This document shows positions 23,684 through 38,200 of a stretch of 64,000 bases of DNA, piece after piece (positions within the stretch are counted from its first letter, which is position 1; every line of letters begins with the position of its first letter). The DNA lies in assembly GCA_015039315.1 (NCBI GenBank), contig WIDE01000102.1, forward strand, positions 51,048 through 115,047, written 5' to 3'. Both the position numbers and the translations under genes were made by a program. The notes under the pieces were generated by a model, which had not been told where the DNA came from, ran no database searches, and was given only the letters and a program-made list of their open reading frames with translations. This stretch comes from Clavulina sp. PMI_390 (lineage: Eukaryota > Basidiomycota > Agaricomycetes > Cantharellales > Hydnaceae).

Positions 23684-24679
23684 ATGGCAGGACTAGTGAG
23701 CTCTCGGCACGAAACGTTCTACTTCGACCAACCAGACACACTCGTGTTCCAGGTAGGCATCAGTGTATCTGATTGTAGACTTGAAGATGAATTCTGAACG
23801 CTATCCCAGGTCGAGAAAACCCTTTTTCGGCCTCATGTTTTCCCATTGAAGCGATACTGCGATTTTTTCCGCGATCTACTCGAACTGAAGTGTCCCACCA
23901 CTGGGTCGGACGATGAACATCCCCTTATCCTAGAGACCATTCACTTAAAAGATGCGAGTCACCCCAATATTACTGCGAAAACTTTTGAGATGGCCCTCAG
24001 GACTCTATATCCCGAGTTAGTGCTCCAATTGCTTCCTGAAACAGGCATTCTACTTGTGCTTAATTTGTTGTGTTGCTATATCAGGTTTCTGACTAAAAAT
24101 CCTCCAAGCAATTTTGAATAGTGGCTTCGAGTGCTTGATGCATCACATCGATGGCAATGCACATGGATGCGGTGGCTTGCTCTTCGGCGAATAGAGGAGA
24201 AATACACGATCAGAGCATTGCATCGTCTGAGCCTTGCCGTGAAGTACGATATTGGGGATTGGCTCAAGCAGGGATGTGAGGGCTTGTGCCGCCTCCAACG
24301 TTTTCCTACCCGCGAAGAATTAGCCTTCATACCTGGACCAAAGATCACCGAAGTCCTCCGTATTCGTGAAAGTCTTCGCTCGTTGATCACGAGAACGCTA
24401 TCTAGCAAATGCGAGGACGACAGGTGGCCTCCTCGTCAATGTCGCCAAGAGCGACTGGAGTATTGCGCAGTACTTCTGAAATCCTCTTCTCAGGGTGAAA
24501 CAGATATTATAGATGGCCTCCCCACATTTAGAGGTTGGTGGGAAGATTCCAGCTCACAGACACAAGATGTAGGCTGTATTGGGAGGTTTCCGATCTGGCG
24601 AGAGACATGGGCTCGGCATATTTCCACCGAGATCACAAACGCAATGAACAGCCGCCCAAAAGAAGTGGAGGATTCGTAG
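23684..24679 (+). pseudogene. BTB/POZ domain gene, copy 2, with one in-frame stop
   Basis: Three exons as in copy 1: 23684-23752, 23810-24015 and 24085-24679 (290 codons). Exons 1 and 2 encode an intact BTB half (SSRHETFYFDQPDTLVFQ; RPHVFPLKRYCDFFRDLLEL). In exon 3 a TAG at 24119-24121 falls where copies 1 and 3 continue (FEEW in copy 1). After it the frame is open for 185 codons and well conserved with copy 1 (DASHRWQCTWMRWLALRR). So a single nonsense codon interrupts an otherwise complete gene. It would leave only the BTB domain, about 103 residues. Recent pseudogene, truncated functional form, readthrough and sequencing error are all possible. Confidence 0.7.
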
Positions 24680-25098
24680 GCTACGCAATTTTGAGTTATT
24701 TCGCTATCCGGAGATGGTGATGATCATAAGAACCTTTCACACGTTTGTCGAAAATCAATATCCTATGACGCATTGAGCAGGATGATTGGCTTAGCGTTGT
24801 TGTGAGGATTCTGATGGCTGTGTGTGGCATGGGAGGCGGCGATTGTGCTGCCATTGCTGCATCGCCAATGCCCTGGCCAATGAGTGGAAGTTCCAGTTGG
24901 CAAATCACGCCTGTCCCACGACACAGCCCCAGGCGACTCACCCGCCCTGCTCGATTGGATTTACTCAAGCCTTTGTTGCAACGACTATGTCAATCATCTG
25001 GAAGTGTGCAGCGTGTATATAACCTCACGGGCGTCGAGCTAGCCGTGCATCCAGTCCATAACCTCTCCAACCACTCTTCGTTCTGCATCTGCTTCGCC
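24680..25098. other. Intergenic region between BTB copies 2 and 3
   Basis: A 419-base spacer holding the 3' flank of copy 2 and the promoter of copy 3. No gene or repeat seen. Confidence 0.4.
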
Positions 25099-26033
25099 AT
25101 GACTTCAGCCTCCGACAAACCTGCTCGTCATCCCGACTTCTATTTCGATGAACCTGACACTATCGTCTTCAAGGTATGACTCCGCGACTTTGTCCGACTA
25201 ATGTGAGGGTTTCTGACTAGACGTCTGCTCAGGTCGATGACATCCTCTTTCGTCCACACTTGTTCACGCTGCGAAGATATTGCGGCCTCTTCCGAGATCT
25301 CCTGGACTTCGGCTCGTTGGTCGAGTACTCGGATGAGAAGCCATTCACATTAGCAAACGTACACCTCGCAGATGGGACCTATGAAGAAATCTCTTCAAAA
25401 GGTTTCGCACTAGCTCTGTCAACAATGTACCCCGAGTGAGTGGATTCGATAGATGTAATATCGACAACCGTCTAAACCTTGAGGCTTTCCAGGTCCATGT
25501 TCGATAAACCTCCTCACGGCGCTGACGAATGGATGCTGGTGTTAGACGCATCACATCGTTGGCAATCTGACTACATGCGGCGTCTCGCCATTCACCACCT
25601 CTCCCCTGCTGAGCTCGATCCATCGACGCGTCTTCGTCTTGCGTCAAGCTACGCAATTGATGAATGGTTAGGCAAGGCATACATTGGGCTCTGTCGGCGT
25701 CGGCTTGCCCCGACCCCCGCCGACCTACATCATATCCACCCTCATCACGCCGTCGCACTCTTCCAAGCGCGCGAGGAGCTACTTGCTTCCATATGCACTG
25801 CACTCTCTAGCACATGTGGAGTAGCTAATCAGCAATGCGCCATGTTTCGCTTGGGGAAGCTCCGGGCAATCTTTGGCGGAGGGGAGGGTGTGGATGAGCA
25901 GGACCTGGTTTCACTAGCGACGAAAGACCAGAGCGGGTGGTGCTCTGTATGCAAGAGGAGCTTGACACCACTCCAAATGGAGAAGCTGATTGGAACGCAT
26001 GTGGCGAAGATCGTGAAAAAGGCTAGAGTGTAG
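25099..26033 (+). CDS. BTB/POZ domain protein, copy 3
   Basis: Three exons: 25099-25173, 25233-25435 and 25493-26033; 272 residues. Intron positions and phases equal those of copies 1 and 2. The BTB half reads RHPDFYFDEPDTIVFKVDD, then LRRYCGLFRDLLDF, and ends LSTMYPE. The helical half (DEWMLVLDASHRWQSDYMRRL; LRLASSYAIDEWLGKAY) is intact. The C-terminus differs from copy 1 and carries a CxxC pair (WCSVCKRS) and a basic end. It is the best preserved of the family with standard splice sites. Role unknown; a Cullin-3 adaptor is one family-based possibility. Confidence 0.85.
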
Positions 26034-26245
26034 ATATCTTGGTTGTATCATCGTCCATATTATACCCAAATGTCTCCATATGGAATACTTGTATACTTGT
26101 TCTTCAAGATTTTGCTTCCTGCAGGACTGCCGATGCGAAAAGGAAACTTTGGACGCGTGACGTCGCGTGAGTCACGATGCTTACGTCATTGGCGCTCTCC
26201 CCCACCTGACACGTTTACACTCGATCTCCACCAACGACTTTCACG
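26034..26245 (+). promoter_or_regulatory. SARAF promoter with three clustered bZIP sites
   Basis: Within 31 bases lie TGACGTC (26158-26164), TGAGTCA (26168-26174) and TTACGTCA (26181-26188). These are CRE-like, AP-1-like and CRE/ATF-like half-palindromes, all bound by bZIP factors. They end 57 bases before the SARAF start codon. No TATA box is evident. Confidence 0.45.
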
Positions 26246-27410
26246 ATGCCGAAGAGGTTTGAGAAAGTCCTTCTCTCGTCTATCAACTCCTTGGCTTTCT
26301 TCTCCGAGGAGTACACCAAAGCGCGCAGAGCAGAGGCTATTCCCCAGTTAACCTGTGTGGGGAAGCTCTGCGGTTTGTATCAACCTGAGGCAGTTCAGTG
26401 TATCAACATCGGAGGCGACGGCGCAGATGTAAACTGGAAGGTATGCTGTGGTCTTAATTTTGGTGCCCGTATGCTGATAAATGAGGATAGTGTGAAGCAG
26501 ACCTTCCAAACACCTTGCGTTTTGGGAAGGTGACCGTGTCTTGTGAAGGGTGGTCTGGACCTGGAGATGATATTGTGCTGAAAGGTGCGTACGCCTTTGG
26601 CTCGCTATTCCTCATCTCGCTGAATTCTATGAAGGCTCGTGCGGTCTGGAATACACTCTGAACCAAATACCCCAATCATTTGATCCCTATCGTGATGTTC
26701 CTATGAATAATCAACGACTACAATTCGGAGCATGGGATAACTTATGTGAGCCTACGCTCTGCACCCTCGATACTGGCTCCAATAGCTCACATCCTCTGTT
26801 ACTAGTCTCCAACATTTTTAGTACCATTTTCTGGATCCTCTGGTTCGGTGTGCTCTTAGGATTTGGTTATTTGATCCTCAAATCCTGTCTGTCAGCTCGG
26901 CGCCAAGCTAACGGAGCTGGCGGGGGACAAGGTGGTGGTGGTGCAGGTCGTGGCGATGCCGGTGGCTGGTTTTCTGGAGGCTGGGGTGGCAGTGGCAGAT
27001 CAGGACGGAATGATCCCCCACCCCCCTACTACCCCAACTTCCCCAAGGACTCTACCTCATCATCGAATCCTCAGCAGAATCAAGGATGGACCCCTGGCTT
27101 CTGGACTGGACTCGGGCTCGGCGGGGCAGCAGCCACATTGTGGAACAACCGGGATGATGCCGACGCAAGAGCGACTAGGAGGGCACGGGAGCAGCTCTTG
27201 CGAGAACAACAGCAGCAGCCGTTCGATTGGGAGAGGACAAGAGGTGGTGGAACTTCAAGCTCTTTCTTTGGCAGCAGTAGCTCCTCAGGCTCTTCGGCAA
27301 GAGCAAGGTGCCCGCCATCTTTGATGCCAGATCAAAGCCCTGGTGCAGGTCCGTCCGGTTTGGGCGAGGCGCGGAGAAGTACCGCAATTGGAAGTTCACG
27401 AGTGCGATAA
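26246..27410 (+). CDS. SARAF-like store-operated calcium entry regulator
   Basis: Four exons: 26246-26440, 26491-26584, 26635-26745 and 26806-27410; 334 residues. The N-terminal luminal half has the SARAF pattern: QLTCVGKLCG, VQCINIGGDGADVNWKCEADLP, FGKVTVSCEGW, GSCGLEYTLN. One membrane helix follows (IFSTIFWILWFGVLLGFGYLIL), then a Gly-rich cytosolic tail with NDPPPPY and a Ser-rich end. Animal SARAF sits in the ER membrane and slows store-operated calcium entry through STIM. Fungi keep the protein though they lack STIM/Orai, so its fungal role is open. The N-terminal signal peptide is weak; the start is the only ATG that fits. Confidence 0.85.
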
Positions 27411-27804
27411 AATCAGTATTTATTACTGTGGAAAAATCGCATCTTGTCCTGATAATCCGAAATGTCTCTTTTATCCACCTCTCGAGGGTTCCGATCCTTG
27501 TCGCTTCCTTCAACAGGCATCAAAGGAGGAGCCATGCTTGTCTAAGACGAAAGAAGACAAAAAAGCCTTCGTCTACTTCGTATCACGTGTTAGTGTCGTG
27601 GCTGTGAGGGATCAGCCATGTCACAAAAACCGTGACGTGACGAACATGCTGAGCCATCTTATGGCTCACGTTTTGTCTTTACGACGATCCACATAACATT
27701 TTGACTGTGACAGATACGTTTATTTAATAGCCTTATATTCGATCCTCACCCCCGACCCCAACGCCACTCTCTCCCAAACTTCACCTCAAATTTGCTCCCC
27801 TAAG
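27411..27804. other. Intergenic region before MYND gene E
   Basis: Contains a perfect 8-bp inverted repeat TGAGCCAT/ATGGCTCA with a 3-base loop at 27650-27668, and an AT-rich stretch TTTATTTAATAG near 27718-27729 that may serve as core promoter for gene E. No gene. Confidence 0.4.
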
Positions 27805-29656
27805 ATGAGCGCGACAGGCCCTGTGGCTTCCACGCAGCGGATGCGTGATGATCTTCGCGAGATTCTGTCGGCTCCTCCGGCAGCCGATCGCGAACGATTG
27901 TCGAGAGGCCGTCTCGAAGACCTCTCCAGGGAATATCTAGATGTTCTCGCCAGGCTGGCATCCGATGCAGAGTCCCCCGCTGCTGGGCAGGAGCTACTTG
28001 CGTACACCCGAGCCGGTGTTTTTGAAAAGCTCGCTTCTTTCATCAAAGACTTCAAAGATCTTGCAACAGGGCAGGCGAAGACGTTTGAGGAAAACTTGGC
28101 AAATGTACGTTTCATCGATCCCGTCTAGCTGCAAGCGCGCTTGGGGTGGCGTAAAATATCTCATCCTCAACATTAAACTTAAAAAGTCGATCTCATTCTG
28201 AAAATAGGTTCCTACATGGTACCGAGCCGTGATCCAGCTTAGCCGTACCCTCCAGATTGTTCCACGTTTCCTCCCAAATCCAGAGCTCAAGAACGCACTC
28301 GACCGACTTTATGAAAGCGCACAAGTCATGATTGAGGCCTTAGCAACAAATCCCGTATGGCTAAGCACCCAGGTGAATCCTGGCGTGATGTTGAAATACG
28401 ATGAGAGCCGACAGGATGTCTCAGTCCTGATCACCTCTCTAGTGAAAGGGAGAATTGCGCAGTGTCCCGACTCAAAAGATCTGTACGTCACTCAGGTTCT
28501 AAAACTTGCACTACATTCACTCAACTACTGTCATACAGATTAGAGGTCTTTAAGGCCGCTTTTAGTTTCTTCTTTCCGTTGCGCAAGGTCGTCCTCGACC
28601 GATTCGTCAGAGGCATCAACACGTCCGAAATCCAGGCCACGATCGCCATGTCCAACGTGACCATTCGACTCTGTCTGTCAGAGATCCAACGCATCCAGGC
28701 AGAAAACGCGAGAGGAGGTTCCCCACAAAGCTTCAATGTCTGCGAGGTCTCCAAAATGTCATATCAAGAAATATTTGCTCAGTGTTCGATTGCACTACAA
28801 GTCCGTTTTGCCGACGGCATGTCCTCTGAGGACGTCGTGCGCTATGAATATCAGCTCCTCGCGCAGATTATCGATATCGATGCCAATCCAGACCTCGTCC
28901 ATATCGTGGTACGGACCAAGTTTTTCACCGAAGGCTACGGTTTTGTCAATTCCTTCTGGGATCTTGGGTGCTACTCGCCGAAGAGCTTCCACCCCGCGAA
29001 CTCGGGTACACAAGTCCCTTATCATACATGGTTCAGATCAATTGTGGCGAGTTGGGCCAAGCTCCTGAAAAGGTCGGAAGCGATTAGGGACGAGACCATT
29101 GCAACTATATTCGCGGAGAAGGATTCCATGATGATTTTCTTCCTTGAGAAGTTCGCAAGTCGTCCATTTCCCGTCGGCGACGATGACGAGGGTACGTACC
29201 ATGAATGGTCTGCCTTACTTTCCCATATTTGTTTTTACTAATTGTTCTTCGTAGTCCCATCCAAAGTACCGGTTGTCGCGTCGATAATTTCCTCCATAAA
29301 CAACACGCTTTCCTCTGAGAACCCCGCTCGCCTCGTTTTTCTCGAGCGCTGCCGCCTGATCTCAACCCGACTTCAGACTCGTCAGGGGGTTTCGCCAGAC
29401 CTCATCGCCGCATTCCCGTCTATCGGGGATACGGACCGTCCTTGCCTTCGTTTTGGATGCGACGTTGTGCGGCCTGCGACAATGAAGTGCAGTCGCTGTT
29501 TGGGTATCTCATATTGCTCGAAGGATTGTCAATCCATGTGGGCGTGTCTTCCTTCGATATCACTTGACCCGATTTCCTGATATATTTTTTGGCTAATATA
29601 GGGATTGGAGGCAACATAAGAAAGACTGCATACCAATAGGTGAAGTTAAAAAATAA
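27805..29656 (+). CDS. MYND zinc-finger protein E
   Basis: Five exons: 27805-28104, 28208-28482, 28539-29191, 29255-29537 and 29602-29656; 521 residues. The intron phases 0, 2, 1, 2 equal those of the array copies, though the protein body is strongly diverged. The finger reads CLRFGC, MKCSRCLGISYC, SKDC, then DWRQHKKDC from the last exon; all ligands are present. It stands alone on the plus strand, 11 kb from the array. Introns are longer than in the array. The shared structure says it descends from the same ancestor; its function is unknown. Confidence 0.85.
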
Positions 29657-30131
29657 CAGGTCTTTCATATTCTGAGACCAGGTATCCATTACACTATCGC
29701 GTTGATCGTTATCTTGGCCTTCATCTTCAATTTTCATAATTCTCAATTGGTTCTCTCTCATCTACGTGTATCAATAATTTCTTCCATGACCCAATGCATG
29801 TGACTGCATGTATTCACTATCCATTTTTTCCTGCAAGTTTGTCTGGAAGTTACAATTGTCGTAACCGGAACGCATGCGTGCAGAACAAATACGAAGTAAT
29901 GCTACGAACGGAGCCCCCAGCAACCATACTATATTGTGATATCAAGATGCGCTGATATAGAACCTCCTAAGCCAGCAGTGAACGCGTATTGGCGGGAGGG
30001 CGAACATGTGCGTCAGGCCCAAATGAGTGGAGCATGATCTTGGATGAGGTGGTGACTCAACAATCCGAATGCGGGAATTGCTGGTACTCGAGCCAGGTGG
30101 AACCTAATGTTATAAGATCGAACCAAGATTA
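29657..30131. other. Convergent intergenic region, MYND E / VPS71
   Basis: This holds the two 3' flanks. No gene or clear repeat. Confidence 0.5.
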
Positions 30132-30820
30132 CTACAAGACTCGTCGTTCGCACCGCGTTTCTTGATGCGTCGATTGACATGATAACTGGCAATAGTGCAT
30201 TCCGCACTTTTGGCAGGAGTACTTGCCCCAGTATCCACATACAGAGCAAAAAGGTTGGCGGGGCGTGGAGGGAGGTGGGGCTACGGCAGTGATGTATGAT
30301 GGCTCATCTGATTTACGGGAAGAAGAGGCCTAGGGATATGAGAAGTAGTCAGCAAAGGACTCGGCCTGGGGGGAAAGGGTACGTACGAGGTCATCGACAA
30401 GCGTCGAGAGGTTTTTTCGATATAGCAGAATATTTCGTATGCTTGTGCTGGACTGACGTTGCTGGTCTGAGATGGTGGAACGCATCCGGTCCTTCGCGGT
30501 CCCTCCACCATCTTCCTTGACCTCTTCACCGGTGATGGAGAACTTTGGTTCTGTATAGTTCGACCTCTAAGCAGCGTCAAATTAACATGATTTACTCATG
30601 CAAAGATGATTGCACACCTCGAGCTCCTCCAGGTGCCGCTTCTTACGACGAGCTATCTGCTCGAGGGGTACGCCTCTAGCGGCAGCCGCGGCATTCTGAG
30701 CGGCAGCTTGTCTGGTCGCTAGGAGTTAATAATAACCATTAGTCCATAGGTGATTCTAGTCTGGAGAAAGGCGTGAGGTTACCAACATCGTTTCCTGGCG
30801 GGTGCGCCCTTTGGTGGCAT
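30132..30820 (-). CDS. VPS71: HIT-type zinc finger subunit of SWR1 complex (Vps71/ZNHIT1)
   Basis: Four exons: 30820-30787, 30718-30618, 30566-30387 and 30329-30132; 170 residues. The C-terminal zf-HIT finger reads FCSVCGYWGKYSCQKCGMHY, followed by CQLSCQSTHQETRC with the His/Cys end of the family. Upstream is the ZNHIT1 helix RNILLYRKNLSTLVDDL and a basic N-terminus rich in Ala, Arg and Lys. Vps71 (Swc6) helps the SWR1 remodeller exchange H2A for H2A.Z. The first donor is GTTGGT, three bases before a GTAACC that would break the frame. It starts 110 bases from SSL2 on the other strand. Confidence 0.92.
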
Positions 30821-30930
30821 CGAGGGACCGTGAGAAACGCTGACAAACCTTCTCTTGCCTTTCCGCCACTTGACTCGCGCGGCCACCCCCTCGTACATAG
30901 AACAATAGACACTCGTTGGGCCTGGTGCTC
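30821..30930. promoter_or_regulatory. Short bidirectional promoter, VPS71 / SSL2
   Basis: The two start codons are 110 bases apart, so both nuclear-complex genes share this promoter region. No TATA box is visible. Confidence 0.5.
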
Positions 30931-34208
<3,278 letters not shown>

Positions 34209-35286
34209 TTTAGAACAAACAGTTAGGAGCGCGCGCGTTCCCGTTTCTGTGCCCGTGCTTGTGGTGGCCTGTCTGCCATTGTCATGTGCTACTTTTCTTC
34301 TTTTTCATTGTATCGTTACTCTGTACGTTACGCTTTGCGGCCCTGACCGACGGACAATGACTAAGAATTTGAGTTTTTTGAATAATGGGGTCGAGCTTGA
34401 TTGAAAGGCAGACAGGTGATAAACGTTTATGCGGTTCAGTTCACGCTCGCGGCTCTTGGCATGGAGAAAGGCAGGACTACTCTGGCCATCATGGCTGTCT
34501 CTCTTTTCCCTTGGGAGTTTTCTGCTGAGATCAAGGAGCTTGTGGGCTGTAGATGGGCTAGCTCTATCGTCAGTGTGATATCTTGGCGGTTATTGGTGAA
34601 GGCTTCTTCCCCCCCACAAAGCCAATGGGTGTGCCTGCCCTGGTGCAAGCAGCCCACTTTGCGTCAGCGGCTGTCTTGAAGCGCAATCGATAGACATTAT
34701 TATCGAGAGACTGCCTTAGTCGGATGACCCTGGCTAGGAAGATAATTCATTGACGAAGGGGGATTCGCGGACCGCGCTATTTAAGGCTGTTGATGCCGAT
34801 GCCGAGCTTCTCCACCGATCGGCATGAAACGTTTGCCCCCGTTCCTCCGGCGTCGACGCAGCTGGAGTCCTGGAACGCCGCCTCTTCGTCGACGGACAGC
34901 ATGCAAGCGATAAGAGCCATTTCTTTTTTTGTCGCTATCTTCTTGCACTATAGGAAAATATTCCACCAAAGGGCAAGACCCCGTTTTTGATGGCAGGGTC
35001 CGCCGTGGGAATGATTTTCGACGACGTCGATCCCGGGCCAAAAAAGGGAAAGACGAGTGTGACATGTTTGACAAGCTTCGGATGATTCGTTCCAAATATT
35101 CCCTTTTTCTTTTTCCATTTCTTTCTCTTGACCGCTCTCTTCCCCCACGCTCCTTTGCCCCTCGTCTCGCTCTCTTCTCGCCGCTCATCGTCCTCTGCGT
35201 CGAGTGCGCGCGTGTGTTCTAACTCTCTATATATCTGTGACGTTTGCTATACATATAAATAATCAAGCCGCCCCAGAAATCAAGCC
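34209..35286 (+). promoter_or_regulatory. Long upstream region of the peroxiredoxin-like gene
   Basis: A 1.08-kb intergenic region. Its last 200 bases are pyrimidine-rich (35095-35190), followed by a TATA-like ACATATAAAT at 35251-35260, close to the start codon at 35287. The first half has open frames without family signature and no gene I can support. Confidence 0.45.
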
Positions 35287-38200
35287 ATGAGGCAGGGTCC
35301 GCCTCGCGCCAGCAACGCGTCCACCCTCGCTGCAGCGGTCGTTCCGGCTGCTGCTATTGGCCAGAGCATCTTATCGCACCACTCGACAGCATGTACGTGC
35401 CTTTTTGCCATCAATCAGCTTTTCCATGACTGGGGTTTGCTGAATTCAATCTCATTCAACGACAACAACTTGTTCTTTGTGTCCCTTGGCCTTGCTTCTA
35501 GATCCCAAGTCTGCGTCGGCAAACCCAGCTAAAGTGGGAAATCCGAACTATACAATCAGTGTCGATCCCTCTGATGATGGTGGTGTTGATGGGATTAAGC
35601 ATGCGCTCAAGCATGGCAACCCCGCTGCCACCCTCGAGCACACCATTCCCCCTAATTTCTATTCTCATGACTTGATCGACCGTCAGAGGAGGGAGGATGC
35701 CGAGCGTGCCCACACCGCACGCAGGACGGCTGCTCGTAGGACCTTCTTATATCCCCCACTCGACGCGCGCGACCCCCTCCTCTCCCTTGACCAACTCCGC
35801 CAGAACCTCGCTCCTACCACCGCCACCTCTCCCTCTGATAATAATTACACAAAGGTTAGTAGTGGTATCACCAAGGCTGCAGGTTCTGCCTCGAATACTT
35901 CTACTGCCGCCAACCCCACCAAGAAGAAGATAGACGATTTTTCATCGGGCACTACTTGGCTTTCAAGTCTCCCGTTAGACTCTTCGAAATCGAAGAATTC
36001 TAATCTCACGACCAGCACTAGTAGCACGGTCAAGGTCAAGCCCACCAAGATCAGGAGGAAGCGAGCTCCTCCAGTGTTCCTTCCTTCACCGGTCTCTCCA
36101 TCGACCGCATTAGTAGAGGAGGAACAACCACTTCGGTCCAGAGACGGTCTCCGCGCGAGCGCCGCTCCTTCATCTCATCGTCTCTCTCAGGGTAGTCTCC
36201 TCAAACGGAAGGAACCCCCCACCGACGACGAGTCTGAGCCTGTTCGAGCGACAGCACAGATCGAGCTAGCTGTCAAGTCACCTACAGTTGCTGACGACGA
36301 AGAATCAGAAGCTGAAGCAGACCCGGACGCGCTCCTTCCGCCACCCAAGCTTTTTTCGAACCATCAAGCCTCGGGCACGGGGCTTCTGTCACCCCCGGAA
36401 TCTCCACTCACACCATTCAATCTCACCAACAATAACAATAAAAGCCACTCCTCGGCCCCGACTAGTCCCACTCCGCATCAACGAGTACTTTTCGCTCCTA
36501 CTCCAATCCAACGTCCGCGCTCTGCTCAGAGCGCACTCCAGACATTTCCACAATATCACCATTCGTCACAGAATCAGCAGACCCAGACCCAGAATCAGAA
36601 TCAGAATCAAAGCGTCCTTCCCGCCGCTTCTGCCCAACAGCAACTCAAGATTCGCCCGCGTACACCATCATTCTTCCCCACAAGTCCCATCAGTCCGACG
36701 TTCCTCCCGACATCGACATCTGCCTTGACAACGACAGCACGACCTCATTCGTCTGGAAGCGCTATGCCTGCGACTACCAGCATAAGACCTAGTTCACCGA
36801 ATATAGCGGTACCGCGCGGGCCTGGTGGTGCTCTTCCCATAGGGCGCGCCAAGTCCGCGCTCATCATGCCACCCAGCCCAGGTCTGAACGACAAGGGCGA
36901 GCCTCAGCAATTCTACTCCTTCCCTACCTCTTCGACCTCTGGCCCCTGCACTTCTTCTGCCGATCCAACAGCTGGGATCCCAAATCCGAACGCGCCACGG
37001 ACGACAAGGCCATCCCGCCCACTCCCACCTGTTCCCGTCGCTCAGCTCACCGCGTCCAATCTCAACGTGCACGCCCACCCCGATCAACATTTTCCGCACC
37101 TTTTGCGCTCGCAAAAGTCGTTCCAGGCGCTGCTTACGCCGTCTACGTCTACTGGGACGCCCACGACGCCGAATGTCATAGAGCGCACGTGGACGCGCAA
37201 GGTCTCGATGTGGCCTCCTCCGCTCGATGGAGAAGGAGCAGGGGGAGGGGGTGATGCGAGATTAGCTGTGGATCCGTTTGCTAGAGTGGAGCCAGAGTCA
37301 GTCAAGAGGGCCCAAATTACCGCGTACCTCGCGAGCTCGCAGAACCGCGCTCAGAACCATGAGCGCCAGGGGTCAGGCGAGAGCGCGCTGATGGAAGGGA
37401 ACGGAAATACGGCGACGAGCGAGTCGGTGTATACGGGCACGCGTCTGTCGAGCGAGAGCGCCCCGTCTGCGTACCCCGAGACCGAGGCCCTGCAGCAGCA
37501 AATGTTGCCGGACGACTTGCAGTCTGTTATCACGGGCGTGACGGGGAAGAGCAAAGCTCCGACTGTCGCGACGACGATTGGGCGCGTTTTGAAGCATTTG
37601 AGAGGGGGTAGTTTGGATAGGGAGTTGGATGAGGAGCTTGGCGCGAAGGATTGGGCGTCTGCTTCTGGTCGTGAGCCTGTTTCTCGTTCTGGTTCGGGTG
37701 CTGCGAATGGGAAGACGTCGGGCGAGTTTGATGAGTGTGAGTATCCCTCCACGCGCCCTTCGTTCGAGACTGGCCCTGCTGCCCCCGGGACTGGATCAGG
37801 AGCTCGACCCAGTTTAGAGTCTGAGCATCAGAACCCTGGCTCAGGGCCAGCTTCGGGTTCGGGATCTCGTTCAGCCTCCGCACTAGGAGGCGTCGTGTTA
37901 TCAGATGCCTCATCAGGGCTCTCCCTCCCTGTCGGCCGACTCGATCGATACTTTACTCCCCCTTCGACCGCCTCGAACTTGAACGCCGTACCCTCACCTT
38001 TTGCCATCAGCTTTGATAACCTCCATGGCGATGGCGAGCCTGATCCACTGTCTCTACTGCTATCGTTCTCCCATGCCGTGGAAACGGAGGCGGAGTGGAC
38101 AGAGGTCGAGCGCCCTAGTTCGCCTGAAGCTTCGGTAGCGGCGTCGATAGCTGCATCTTCGCGCCGGTCATTCCGTTCGAAATCGCGATCTAGGCGCTCC

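Noticed and set aside
37735..37760. GTGAGTATCC donor-like word inside the peroxiredoxin-like gene
   Set aside because: The frame runs through without a stop and no acceptor is needed.
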